Assembly: GCA_949293315.1 (NCBI GenBank)
Contig: CASFCH010000089.1
Coordinates: 1 to 49,490 of the forward strand
Source of the DNA: an uncultured Oscillospiraceae bacterium
GTDB lineage: Bacteria > Bacillota > Clostridia > Oscillospirales > Acutalibacteraceae
DNA length: 49,490 nt
Direction of reading: 5' to 3'
In this document: piece after piece, positions 1 to 8,057 of the stretch
Layout of the letters: every line of letters starts with the position of its first letter
Numbering within the stretch: position 1 is the first letter of the stretch
Notes under the pieces: generated by a model
Database searches by the model: none
What the model was told of the DNA's origin: nothing
What the model saw: the letters and a program-made list of their open reading frames with translations, nothing else
Made by a program: the position numbers and the translations under genes

Positions 1-240
1 CCAAACCCTGTCACAATCCCTCCGTCCCGGCTTGCGCCGGGCCACCTCCCTTTACACACGGGAGGCTTGGTCTGTACAAACTCCCGCGCCGTATAGAGCC
101 TTCCCCTTGAGGGGAAGGTGTCGAGGCCGTAGGCCGAGACGGATGAGGTGTTCTGCTGTGTTTTGCGCTGGCTGAATGCGAGGCGCTGGTCTTCCACCTC
201 ATCCACCGCAAGCGGTCCCCCTTCCCCTCAAGGGGAAGGC
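1..240. repeat. Composite palindromic intergenic repeat, copy 1
   Basis: Mosaic of two parts. The outer part (1-98) matches, as a reverse complement, 4028-4127. It contains small hairpins such as CCTCCC...GGGAGG. The inner part (about 119-220) carries GATGAGGTG and CCACCTCATC as inverted arms. It is bounded on both sides by the near-palindrome CCTTCCCCTYRAGGGGAAGG (about 99-118 and 221-239). No convincing gene is present; the open frames here also appear in the other copies only as by-products of the repeat. Positions 241-414 hold more GC-rich low-information sequence leading to the end of the next gene. The pattern resembles non-autonomous, MITE-like or REP-like intergenic elements, but no transposase or terminal target duplication was identified. 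Confidence 0.8.
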
Positions 241-414
241 GATTCTGTTTGTGCGACTTCTTTACCGTCTACCACCGGCCGTGTGCTAACCAACCCGTTC
301 CCCGCCCCCAGGGCCGGGGCCCTCCCCCGTGTGCGCGGGGGAGCGGCCGCCGGCCGGGAGACAAAGGGGTTCAAAACAAGGAAGGAGTGCGAATGAAAGC
401 GCGTTTTTGCGTGA

Positions 415-2274
415 TCAGATGGCGTACTGGATGCCCCAGACGAGCAGCAGATCGACGATATCGCCGGAGTGATCGGCGATGGCCGTCTTCAGCGCCGCAC
501 CGCTGGCGGGCTCCAGAATCAGCGCATTGACGAGCGGACGATAGAGCGCGCTCGGCTTGTACTCCGGAGCCACCGGGGTGCCGTCCGGGTTGGTGGTGAC
601 CATATCGTCAACCATCTGCCAGAAATCCACCGTGGCTACCAGATAAGTGACAGGCCCTGTCAGCAGTTGCCGCAGAGAACGACCGATCCCAAGAATTGTA
701 AGATTTTTATTCAAAATCTCCTGCATCAGGGCATAGAAGCCGTCCGCGTCCACGTTGGCGGCGAAGTCATCGATCACGGCCTCGGTGAGGGGCTTGGTCT
801 CGGAGTCGGACTTGAGCTCCGCGACAAGGTCCTGCAGCAGCGGGCTGACCTGCGTATTGTCCAGGCGCTGCTGGGCGATGATGCCGGCGATGACCTCATC
901 GACGGTGGCGGTGTTGCCCTCATTATCGCCGACGACGGTCGCGCGCAGGCCCGCCGCGATATCGTCGATGACGGCGGAGAAGTCATCCGTGACAGTATAG
1001 CTGCTCAGGTTGCCCAGCACGCCGAGTACGTCGTTCACGAGATTCTTCAGCGCATTCTTAATGGGCCCCTGAATAAGGCTAGCCAGACCGCTGACGTCGA
1101 TATCGTCAATGAACCCGCCGGCAACGTTCTGCACGATGGGGAACAGACGGCCCAGGACGACCTTGATGCGGGCGACGGTGTCCGCCATGAAGGCGTCCAT
1201 GTTGCCCTCGATGGCGGCGAGCGCCGCATCCTGCAGGGCCTGACCGCCCAGGTTTACGACCTGCGTTCCGGTGGAAGCGCCGGTGCTGTCAACGGTGGTG
1301 TAGCGTACCGCCGCACCGGAGGAGACGAGCGCGCCCGTGCCGTAATCCGTCCAGGTGGGGACGGCTTCTTCCGCGCCCTCAGGCAGCGTGGTCTCCGTGA
1401 TGACGCTGTTCATCAGGCTGTGGCCGGTGAAGATATTCGCCACGCCCGCCGCATAGAGCTGCTCCATATCCGCATAGTAGAAGCAGGTACGGTCCGCAAT
1501 CTTGAGCGGATCGGCGTTGAGCGCCGCGATGTCCTCCTCCACATCGCCGGTGTAGATGACCTCACTGTTGGCATCCTTCAGGCCGGCGATGGTGTAAATG
1601 AGGCCGACGAGCGTGCGGTCCACGCTGCCGCGGGACACGCTCGGGAAGTGGGAGGCCGCCACCGTGACGCCGGAGGCAGCCTGTGCCGCCGCCGTCGCCC
1701 AGGCGAGATCAGCCGCCGGGACAGCGCCCATACCGTCCGCACCAACGGTATCGAGCATGATCAGGTTAAAGCCCGCCTTGGGCGCTACCATGTAGGAAGC
1801 GCCGGAAACATTGGCGCCCGCCTCCGTGTAGCCAAAGTCGGCATACGTGGCGGCAAACTGCGCCTTGGTGATGGCGCCGGTGTTGGCGCCGCTCTCAGAG
1901 ACGTCCTTCTCGCCGGGGATGACATAGACCTGCTTGCCGGCCGCTTCCAGCTCGGCGAGCTGGCCCGCCACGTAATTGTGGGAAGCCTGTGTGCCGTCGG
2001 CCGTCAGGTCGCCGGTGACAACGACGATGTCCGCGTCGCTGGCGCTGATGTCGGCGATGGCCGCATCGAGCATTGCCGCGCTCTGCCCGATGAGCAGATC
2101 GCCCTCAACGTAGCTCGCGTCCGTGTGGGCCGATGAGTACTGGATATCCGAGATCGACGCGACTTTCAGCACGCCGGCCTCTGCCGCTGCAGCACTCAGG
2201 CCAACCGCCGCCACGCTCGTGAGCATACCGGCCGCCAGAACGACTGAGGTGAGTTTTTTAAAACTCTTCTTCAT
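415..2274 (-). CDS. Secreted calcineurin-like metallophosphoesterase with variant metal motifs
   Basis: The 619-residue protein starts with a Lys-rich n-region and an Ala/Val-rich signal peptide (about 1-32, AAAAEA cleavage region), so it is predicted to be exported. The metallophosphoesterase signature follows: SDIQ (42-45), TGDLT (87-91), PGEKD (120-124), a SHFP histidine (about 209) and TGHS (283-286). Canonical family members have DxH, GD, GNHD/E, H and GHxH. Here the third block is GEKD and the last is GHS, so one or more metal ligands may differ. The C-terminal half (about 350-619) is helical and Ala/Asp/Leu-rich, without recognised domain or sorting motif. The start is well supported by AAAGGAGG about eight bases before ATG. 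It is divergent from the LytTR gene and flanked by repeat copies. Substrate is unknown. Confidence 0.8.
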   Translation of the reverse strand: MKKSFKKLTSVVLAAGMLTSVAAVGLSAAAAEAGVLKVASISDIQYSSAHTDASYVEGDLLIGQSAAMLDAAIADISASDADIVVVTGDLTADGTQASHNYVAGQLAELEAAGKQVYVIPGEKDVSESGANTGAITKAQFAATYADFGYTEAGANVSGASYMVAPKAGFNLIMLDTVGADGMGAVPAADLAWATAAAQAASGVTVAASHFPSVSRGSVDRTLVGLIYTIAGLKDANSEVIYTGDVEEDIAALNADPLKIADRTCFYYADMEQLYAAGVANIFTGHSLMNSVITETTLPEGAEEAVPTWTDYGTGALVSSGAAVRYTTVDSTGASTGTQVVNLGGQALQDAALAAIEGNMDAFMADTVARIKVVLGRLFPIVQNVAGGFIDDIDVSGLASLIQGPIKNALKNLVNDVLGVLGNLSSYTVTDDFSAVIDDIAAGLRATVVGDNEGNTATVDEVIAGIIAQQRLDNTQVSPLLQDLVAELKSDSETKPLTEAVIDDFAANVDADGFYALMQEILNKNLTILGIGRSLRQLLTGPVTYLVATVDFWQMVDDMVTTNPDGTPVAPEYKPSALYRPLVNALILEPASGAALKTAIADHSGDIVDLLLVWGIQYAI

Positions 2275-2734
2275 GTGTTTACCTCCTTTTTTATTCCCAG
2301 CAGAAACTTTTTCTGCTGTTTTCCTGTTTTTTCGCCCCGCATGAGGGCGTGTGAAATGGGGAACCGGATCAGAGACGGCCGGGCGTTCCCCGCCGTGTGT
2401 GAAGGCGGGCCCGGGAGCCGCACTCCCTGCGCATGCCGGCCATGAACGATCCCCCGCACGGTGGGAGATGGGAATTCCGCACGCCGATCTACTCCGAACG
2501 GTTGAACGGAACCCAATTCCGAAATATGGCTATTCAGTACATCGGAATCACGTCCTTTTCCCAAGTAAAGTAGGGACTGCGCCCTTTTCGTCCCGCACGA
2601 GCGCCGCTCCGCGGAACACAGCAGCAATCCGGCGGCATATAGAATAATGATTCGATATTTTGTTCACCCCGCCATTTGTTGTGCTGTATGATAGAATTAT
2701 ATCACCAATGATTTTATTTTTGTGCATTTTTGCA

Positions 2735-2768
2735 AAAATGATGTGAATTATGTTAAAAGTGATGTTTA
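2735..2768. promoter_or_regulatory. Tandem AAArTGATGT motif with 21-bp period (candidate operator)
   Basis: The intergenic region 2275-2990 has a GC-rich left half and a sharply AT-rich right half (about 2640-2960). Within it, TGATGT occurs at 2739-2744 and 2760-2765, each preceded by AAAA or AAAG, giving exactly two helical turns between copies. Known LytTR regulators bind pairs of short direct repeats with about this period, and a LytTR gene lies just downstream. The link is inference. An extended -10-like element (TGATATAAT, minus strand, 2696-2704) lies nearby and could serve the divergent gene, though no good -35 is visible. Confidence 0.3.
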
Positions 2769-2990
2769 GATGTCATTTTACGGGAATTAAGTCACAACTA
2801 TTGCCAAAATTCCCGCCGCGCTCGCCCGTGTTTTATTGTCAAAATTCACATATTTTATTATTCAACTCCGAACTATTTGTTCCTCCTTGGAGCAGTACCC
2901 CGATGAATATCGGCAAAAAAAGATGACAAAACATGAAGATTTAAGAAAAATCATAAAAATTTGTCACATTTTGCCCCGAAGACGGTATAT

Positions 2991-3743
2991 ATGAGTGAGG
3001 ATATTTTGGAGCAGCGGGGTGACCGGGGTTTGATACGCATTTTAGTTCACAGCGAGGACCGCAATACAGCGGGGCTGCTCGCGGCGTCGATTGAACGGTT
3101 TTTCTGTAATAACAACACAAAATACAAAATCCTGATATCGCTTGAAGCGGCCAACGCCCTGAACTACGCGAAAAAGTCGGACATCGCCTTTGTGGACATC
3201 GACATGCACGGCGGCGGGCTGGACCTGCTCTCCGGGATGAAACAGGCCAATCCGCGCATTCTCCTGATCGTGGCCGCCGAAACCGCCCAGGATCTGGACG
3301 ACGCCATCAAGGTGGGCGTGCTCGGCTATCTGCCCAAGCCGCTCAGTTCCAGAAAAATCCATAAAGATCTGGAGTACGCGCTGCGCGAGCACTACCGGCG
3401 GCCGCAGTCGGTCGTGGCGACCTCCGAACGGCGGACGCTGCGCATCCCGATCCATGAGATCGTCTACGTCACCACGGAAAACCGCAAAACACGCGTGCGC
3501 ACCCTCCGGGACAGCCTGCTGTGCGATGAAACCCTGACCCAGTGGCAGGAGATGCTCGCGGGGCAGCACTTTACCCTCTCCCACACCAGCTTTCTGGTGA
3601 ATCTGGAGCATGTGGCCGGCTTTGACAAAACCCGCGTGGCCGTGCGCCTCCCCGGCGGCCAGACCGAGACCGTTCATATGTCCCAGCGCAAGTACTACGC
3701 ATTTAAAGAGGCGTTTCTGGAATTCTCCAAGAGCGCGCCGTGA
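2991..3743 (+). CDS. LytTR-family response regulator
   Basis: Read from ATG 2991 the protein has 250 residues. A receiver domain occupies about 14-120: acidic pair in HSED (20-23), phospho-acceptor Asp69 in FVDI, and conserved Lys106 in LPKP. A LytTR DNA-binding domain follows (about 130-245), with IVYVTTENRKTRVR and the typical LSHTSFLVNLEHV stretch. It should be a phosphorylation-controlled transcription factor. No histidine kinase lies beside it, so it is an orphan within this window. A TTG start at 2961 would add ten residues; neither start has a strong Shine-Dalgarno sequence, and 2991 is chosen because the domain begins soon after. It sits between two composite repeats, divergent from the secreted metallophosphoesterase, which is a possible target. 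Confidence 0.85.
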   Translation: MSEDILEQRGDRGLIRILVHSEDRNTAGLLAASIERFFCNNNTKYKILISLEAANALNYAKKSDIAFVDIDMHGGGLDLLSGMKQANPRILLIVAAETAQDLDDAIKVGVLGYLPKPLSSRKIHKDLEYALREHYRRPQSVVATSERRTLRIPIHEIVYVTTENRKTRVRTLRDSLLCDETLTQWQEMLAGQHFTLSHTSFLVNLEHVAGFDKTRVAVRLPGGQTETVHMSQRKYYAFKEAFLEFSKSAP

Positions 3744-3826
3744 GCTTCCGCGCCAAAACGGACCACCCGAGTGAAGCGCCCCGCATTGTTTCAGAAGCCA
3801 CTGTTTATTAGTACAGACCATTTAAG

Positions 3827-4127
3827 CCTTCCCCTTGAGGCGATTCCCCTTTTAGGGGAAATGTCTGCGCAGCAGACAAAAGGGTTCCTGCCCGCGGAGC
3901 GGGAAGGTGGCGAGGCCGCAGGCCGTGACGGATGAGGTGGCATAGTGCGTTTTGCGCCGGCTGAATGCGGAAGCCGGCTTTCCACCTCATCCACCGCAAG
4001 CGGTCCCCCTTCCCCTCAAGGGGAAGGCTATATACGGCGCGGGAGTTTGTACAGACAAAGCCTCCCTTGTGTAAAGGGAGGTGGCCCGGCGCAAGCCGGG
4101 ACGGAGGGATTGTGACAGGGTTTGGAC
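3827..4127. repeat. Composite palindromic intergenic repeat, copy 2 (inner module inverted)
   Basis: Positions 4028-4127 are the reverse complement of 1-98 with few differences. The inner module (about 3908-4007) is the same as about 119-220, but it sits in the same strand orientation as copy 1 while the flank is reversed. Relative to its flank the inner module is therefore flipped. The palindromic boundary CCTTCCCCTCAAGGGGAAGG is at 4008-4027. The left boundary (3827-3840) is interrupted by a 60-base insert with its own hairpins (ATTCCCCTTTTAGGGGAAAT at about 3843-3862; CCCGCGGAGCGGG). No gene is supported here. Confidence 0.8.
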
Positions 4128-4265
4128 CAGTAAAAAACGATCCGTCCCGTCCGGCAATCCCCCAGTCGCGCATCCGCGCGACAGCCCCCTTTACACAAGG
4201 GGCCGGGGGTACGAACCTTTTGCGCTTCCCCTCAAGGCGATTCCCCTGTTAGGGGAAATGTCTGC
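4128..4265. repeat. Further fragments of the same repeat family
   Basis: This stretch contains a CCCCCTTTACACAAGGGG hairpin and a second copy of the small module GATTCCCCTGTTAGGGGAAA followed by TGTCTGC (about 4235-4261), also seen at 3842-3868. A more diverged, inverted version occurs near 19874-19903. Positions 4266-4342 hold no gene. They share the words TGCCGGAAACTT with about 19738-19750 (as CGCCGGAAACTT) upstream of the second repeat cluster. Confidence 0.6.
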
Positions 4266-4342
4266 TTTGGGGATTTGTCAATCTATCTATGAAACTGCCG
4301 GAAACTTCTACACTTCCGACAACGAAAAAAGGTGTAAAACGC

Positions 4343-4390
4343 AAAAAAGCGGGACCTCCGGCCTGAAAAATCAGGCGGAAGCCCCGCTTT
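4343..4390 (-). terminator. Rho-independent terminator of the toxin/immunity pair
   Basis: Read on the minus strand, AAAGCGGGGCTTCC and GGAGGTCCCGCTTT pair around an inner CCTGA/TCAGG stem, followed by TTTTTT. It lies downstream of the immunity gene and is well placed to end that transcript. Confidence 0.75.
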
Positions 4391-4395
4391 GACGG

Positions 4396-4873
4396 ATTTT
4401 GCTGCGGTTTGCTGTTTGGACATCTCCGGTAAAATATTTTTTGGGATTCCTTCATCAATAGAGGAACAAGTCCGCACGAGTAACTGTAAAAAATATACCC
4501 GGCAAAAGGCAGCGCCTCCACAGAGCGCAGTGGTACATCTTGTCTACACGACATGCCGCCGCGCCATTTGTACATATCCGCGCTTGAACAGATCGGGTAT
4601 CAGCCCTCAAATTCCGCCTTGATCCGCTCGTTTACCCGGGCGTCCATCCCATCCGGCAACAGCATTAAATCCTTTTCCAAAACCGAGATTTCTGCAATAT
4701 CGTTTTTTTCGCCGTATTGCGGAAAGTTCACCAGCCATGTTCCATTAACCAACTCCGGATCGCAGATCCAGCCCTGCATGCCTTTGTGCACACCATCTTG
4801 TGTGTACCTCTCTTTTTCAACGATCACTTCGACGCAATCCATCTCTTTCATGTTACTTACCTCCGTATGGTGT
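4396..4873. repeat. 478-bp duplicated segment, copy 1
   Basis: It is nearly identical to 20202-20679 in the same orientation. It spans the whole immunity gene, the last codons of the toxin gene, and about 200 bases downstream of the immunity stop. The downstream 200 bases have single-base insertions and deletions between copies (for example GTGGTACAT versus GTGTACAT), so they are not a conserved reading frame. Similarity starts at ATTTT (4396) and ends at GGTGT (4873). Confidence 0.9.
4600..4851 (-). CDS. Putative immunity protein, DUF4926-like, copy 1
   Basis: The 83-residue acidic protein has a small beta-rich look. The N-terminal half (EVIVEKERYTQDGVHKGMQG) resembles DUF4926 proteins, which are often found beside secreted or polymorphic toxins. 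This assignment rests on pattern recall. It starts two bases after the toxin gene ends: the GGAGGT site lies inside the toxin's last codons (4859-4864), so translation is probably coupled. A near-identical second copy lies at 20406-20657. The differences are D31H, L34S, V35I, N36D and S56P (copy 1 to copy 2). No signal peptide or membrane segment. The role, neutralising the neighbouring toxin, is inferred from gene order. Confidence 0.75.
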   Translation of the reverse strand: MKEMDCVEVIVEKERYTQDGVHKGMQGWICDPELVNGTWLVNFPQYGEKNDIAEISVLEKDLMLLPDGMDARVNERIKAEFEG

Positions 4874-5503
4874 ATTTAATTTCAGCTTACCGTCTGGCTT
4901 AACCATCCATCCGGTTGTAAATGATACATTGCCCATTCTGTCTTTTCTTGGAATAGTAACTTCAATGTTTATTCGCTGACCATGCTCATTTAATTTCCCA
5001 AGCGTATACTCCCCCGCAGTGTACTTTTCCAAAGCCTGCTTTTCAATTTCGGCTTGCAGCCACCGTGCGTCAGCGACGGTATAGCCCCAACTCTCAAAGG
5101 CCCGGTTCTTTCCGTGCTTATAGGCGTTGTCGGGGTCAAATAAGTACGGATCATATTTACTGTAATCGCTGTATGTCGCTGCAAGCGTTAAAACTGATGC
5201 ATAATCAATCGGGTCTAACGTACAGTGACAGAACGGATGGTGCGGCCACTTGGGCGCTTTGCTTTCCAGAAACCAGCACCCATCAAGCTTTAAGCACTCA
5301 TCGCAATGGGTCTTCCCCTCCGGATGGTGGGTCCAGCGAACCCAGCTTGATCCATCAGATTTTTGAATAACGAGCAAGGCCACCCATCGTTTGTGATAAA
5401 CGCCATCCACTTCCGACGGGTTATAATGGGTTCGCAAAGAATTCTCTGCAGACGATAACTTGTCATATGGCAAAACATAGCCATATGCTTTCTTGACATA
5501 CAT
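4853..5503 (-). CDS. Putative toxin: MuF-like zinc module plus DUF6883-like C-terminal domain
   Basis: Read from ATG 5503 the protein has 216 residues; GGAGGAG sits nine to ten bases upstream. The open frame extends to 5605 (250 residues), but that start has no ribosome site. Residues 56-100 carry a Cys/His cluster (Cys67, Cys70, Cys76, His88-His89, Cys92, Cys94; HPFCHCTLDP), like the C-terminal end of phage Mu gpF/SPP1 gp7 head-morphogenesis proteins. Residues about 110-216 (DPYLFDPDNAYKHGKNRAFE through TTGWMVKPDGKLKLNTPYGG) resemble the DUF6883 family found at the C-terminus of polymorphic toxins. There is no signal peptide and no phage gene nearby. The toxin role is inferred from the domain and from the downstream immunity-like gene. 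Its catalytic activity is unknown. Positions 5504-5811 and 5846-5997 contain no gene. Confidence 0.65.
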   Translation of the reverse strand: MYVKKAYGYVLPYDKLSSAENSLRTHYNPSEVDGVYHKRWVALLVIQKSDGSSWVRWTHHPEGKTHCDECLKLDGCWFLESKAPKWPHHPFCHCTLDPIDYASVLTLAATYSDYSKYDPYLFDPDNAYKHGKNRAFESWGYTVADARWLQAEIEKQALEKYTAGEYTLGKLNEHGQRINIEVTIPRKDRMGNVSFTTGWMVKPDGKLKLNTPYGGK

Positions 5504-5811
5504 TCGAACCATCTCCTCCTCCATGATCAGAAAAAGCCTTTCACAAACAGGAGGAAAAGGGGCAGAATTTGCATAGAACAATGCAAATTTATCACGATTG
5601 TTCACAAAAAATTCACAATGATACGCTGCAAAAAATTTGGAGACGGCACCAGTATATCAAAAAAGTTCAATAGAAGCAAACGAAAACACATCCATTTCCA
5701 CCTGCCTTTCATGGGGAGTGCTGGCACGGATGATTTTTATATTCACTTTTATTTTTTGAAATAAAACGATATTTTCAAATAAAAAGAAGCGTGAAAAGAG
5801 AAAAGTACAAC

Positions 5812-5845
5812 AAAAAAACGGCAATTCTCTTGCGAAATTGTCGTT
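5812..5845 (-). terminator. Terminator of the rhamnoside operon
   Basis: On the minus strand AACGACAATT pairs with AATTGCCGTT around an eight-base loop, followed by a seven-T run. It lies about 150 bases beyond rhaD and should end the operon transcript. Confidence 0.75.
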
Positions 5846-5997
5846 TCTCTGTTGGAAGGGACGGTTAAAATTGATATTTTTGTTTTAGTAAAAATGCCGC
5901 CCCAGGCGCTAATCGCCAGCGGAGGGCCGGTCTATTCCTGATGCGCAAACGCCAAAAGCTCCCCTTCAGCTCGAAAACAGCCGCGCAGATGCGGACT

Positions 5998-6816
5998 CTA
6001 TTCCAAACGGAGGAAGTCCTTCCGGTACGCAACGCCGAACGCCTCCGCAATCTCCTGCAGCTGGTCGTCACGGATCGTATTGATACGCGGACGGTTACAG
6101 GTGAGCATATAGATTTGAGCGGCCTTCTCCACCGTCTCGATCAGACCAAAGGTCTCATCCATCGTTCTGCCCGCTCCATAAATCCCGTGCATCCCCCAAA
6201 TGACGAGGCGGTATGTTTTCATCTTCTCCGCTGTGGCCTCTCCAATGGAATTGGTCCCGCAGAGCATCCAGGGCAGCACGCCCACACCGTCCGGGAAAAC
6301 GACGATACACTCCGTGCACATCTCCCAAAGCGTATGGGTCAACTCTTTTTCGTCCAGCGGATGGACATAGTTCATCGCCAGCGTATGGGTGGGATGACTG
6401 TGCATCACAACCCGGTTCTCGGGATCCACGGACAGCCGCGCCATATGGCTCATCAGATGCGCGGGCAGTTCACTGGTAAACTTCCCCCCGTCGGAATATC
6501 CCCACAGCAGATCGGCTGTCGTCCCGTCCTCCGCAATACGGATGATCCCGAGGTTGGCTGCCGGGTCGGACTGCACATTTTTAAAATATTTGCCCGTACC
6601 GGTGACGATAAAATACTTCCCGATCAGCGGTTTTGCCTCAAATCCGGTGGGGATGGTTCGGAGGACGTGGTTTAAATCCAAATATTCCGCTACCTCCGCT
6701 TCCTCAAGCAGATAGCTGATGTTCCCTCCGTTGCGCTCATCCCAGCCGAGCCGGTACATATTGGCCGTGGTATCACACATCTCTTTTACAAACGGAGCCG
6801 TTAAAATATCCTTCAT
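5998..6816 (-). CDS. rhaD: L-rhamnulose-1-phosphate aldolase
   Basis: Class II aldolase that splits L-rhamnulose 1-phosphate into DHAP and L-lactaldehyde. The length of 272 residues is normal for RhaD. Expected catalytic features are visible: GWDERNGGNIS near the N-terminus, the acid in TSELPAH (Glu116), zinc ligands His139 and His141 in MHSHPTH, and His210 in WGMHG. The start overlaps the end of rhaA by four bases (ATGA type). It is the last gene of the operon. No lactaldehyde reductase (fucO-like) gene is present in the cluster, so lactaldehyde must be handled elsewhere. Confidence 0.95.
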   Translation of the reverse strand: MKDILTAPFVKEMCDTTANMYRLGWDERNGGNISYLLEEAEVAEYLDLNHVLRTIPTGFEAKPLIGKYFIVTGTGKYFKNVQSDPAANLGIIRIAEDGTTADLLWGYSDGGKFTSELPAHLMSHMARLSVDPENRVVMHSHPTHTLAMNYVHPLDEKELTHTLWEMCTECIVVFPDGVGVLPWMLCGTNSIGEATAEKMKTYRLVIWGMHGIYGAGRTMDETFGLIETVEKAAQIYMLTCNRPRINTIRDDQLQEIAEAFGVAYRKDFLRLE

Positions 6817-8057
6817 CGCCGTGCCTCCAAAATGTCTTTTTCATACTGATGCACTTCCGGCAGGTAATCCTCTGTCATCCCCTGCCGGTTCAAGTATTCG
6901 TTCCACACATCGCCAAAGGGCATCACTTTCATCTTTTCCTGAAGCACCATCAGGCCGGTGAAATCGCTGTTGTCCTGCATGGATCTCATCTGTTCATTCG
7001 GCTGGAGCAACGCAAAAAGCAACGCCTTTTGCACATTCCGACCGCCGGTCACCCACGCGCTGATCCGGTTGATGGATGCATCAAAATAGTCTGTGGCGAT
7101 AAACACGCGGTCAAGCGCATTGTTCCGGACAATCTCCTTGGCAATCTCTCGCGTCTCATCGTCAAAGAGCACCACATGGTCGGAATCCCAGCGCACCGGT
7201 CGGGTGACATGGAGCGCCAAGTGGTCGTGGAACAGCAGCATGCTGGATATCTTATCCGACACCATCTCCGTCGGATGATAATGGCCGTTATCCATCAGCG
7301 GTGTAATCCCCTTCTCCGCCACGTAATTCATGCAGAACTCCGCACTGCCGACGGTGTAGGATTCCAGTCCGATCCCGAACACCTTGGACTCCAGACAGAC
7401 AAATACCTTCTCTTTATCATAGGGGATGGACAGAATTTCGTCAAGGGACTGTTTGAACCGGCGGCGCGGGCCCAGACGGTCCGCCGGAATATCCTTGTAT
7501 CCATCCGGGATCCAGATATTCATCACACACGGGATCCCCGTCTGCCCGGCAAAATACTGCGCGATCTCCAGGCAGCGCTTGCCGTGCTCTACCCAGAAAG
7601 TACGCACCGTTTCGTCCGGGGAAGAGAGCGTCAGGTTGTCCCGCACCATCGGATGCGAGAAAAATGTGGGATTAAAATCGATCCCCACGCCGTGCGCCTT
7701 TGCAAAATCCACCCACTTGGCAAAATGCTTCGGCTGGATCCGGTCTCGGTCAGCGAACTCCCCCTCTGCAAAAATGGCATAGCTCGCGTGCAGATTGAGC
7801 TTTTTGCGCCCTGGAATCAGGGAAAAAGCACGATCCATATCGGCCATCAGTTCCCTCGGGTTCCGCGCCTTGCCGGGATAGTTCCCGGTGGTCTGAATCC
7901 CGCCGGAGAGCGCCTCCTTCTGATCGAATCCCACCACATCGTCCCCCTGCCAGCAGTGGAGCGACACGGGGATATCCTTTAATGTATCAAGAGCCCGCTC
8001 CGTATCCACGCCGCATTCGGCGTACAGCGCACGTGCGCTCTCATATCTGTGATTCAT
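6813..8057 (-). CDS. rhaA: L-rhamnose isomerase
   Basis: Cytosolic metal-dependent isomerase converting L-rhamnose to L-rhamnulose. The 414 residues match the family's usual length. Family sequence features are clear: VSLHCWQGDDVVGF near the N-terminus, KLNLHASYA, GIDFNPTFFSHP, LESKVFGIG and LMDNGHYHPTE, which carry the metal-binding and catalytic residues of the TIM barrel. It overlaps rhaB by four bases upstream and rhaD by four bases downstream, so the three are translationally coupled in the order B-A-D. Confidence 0.96.
   Translation of the reverse strand: MNHRYESARALYAECGVDTERALDTLKDIPVSLHCWQGDDVVGFDQKEALSGGIQTTGNYPGKARNPRELMADMDRAFSLIPGRKKLNLHASYAIFAEGEFADRDRIQPKHFAKWVDFAKAHGVGIDFNPTFFSHPMVRDNLTLSSPDETVRTFWVEHGKRCLEIAQYFAGQTGIPCVMNIWIPDGYKDIPADRLGPRRRFKQSLDEILSIPYDKEKVFVCLESKVFGIGLESYTVGSAEFCMNYVAEKGITPLMDNGHYHPTEMVSDKISSMLLFHDHLALHVTRPVRWDSDHVVLFDDETREIAKEIVRNNALDRVFIATDYFDASINRISAWVTGGRNVQKALLFALLQPNEQMRSMQDNSDFTGLMVLQEKMKVMPFGDVWNEYLNRQGMTEDYLPEVHQYEKDILEARR

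Noticed and set aside
469-2136. 555-codon open frame on the plus strand
   Set aside because: It is antisense to the secreted phosphoesterase and has low-complexity Arg/Asp/Gly/Val composition typical of a GC-rich shadow frame. No ribosome site or family resemblance.
4249-4575. 108-codon minus-strand frame downstream of immunity copy 1
   Set aside because: The equivalent region of copy 2 has frame-shifting insertions/deletions, and the frame runs through a terminator.
4853-5503. Prophage remnant, suggested by the MuF-like Cys/His module
   Set aside because: No terminase, portal, capsid, integrase or other phage gene is present in the neighbourhood.
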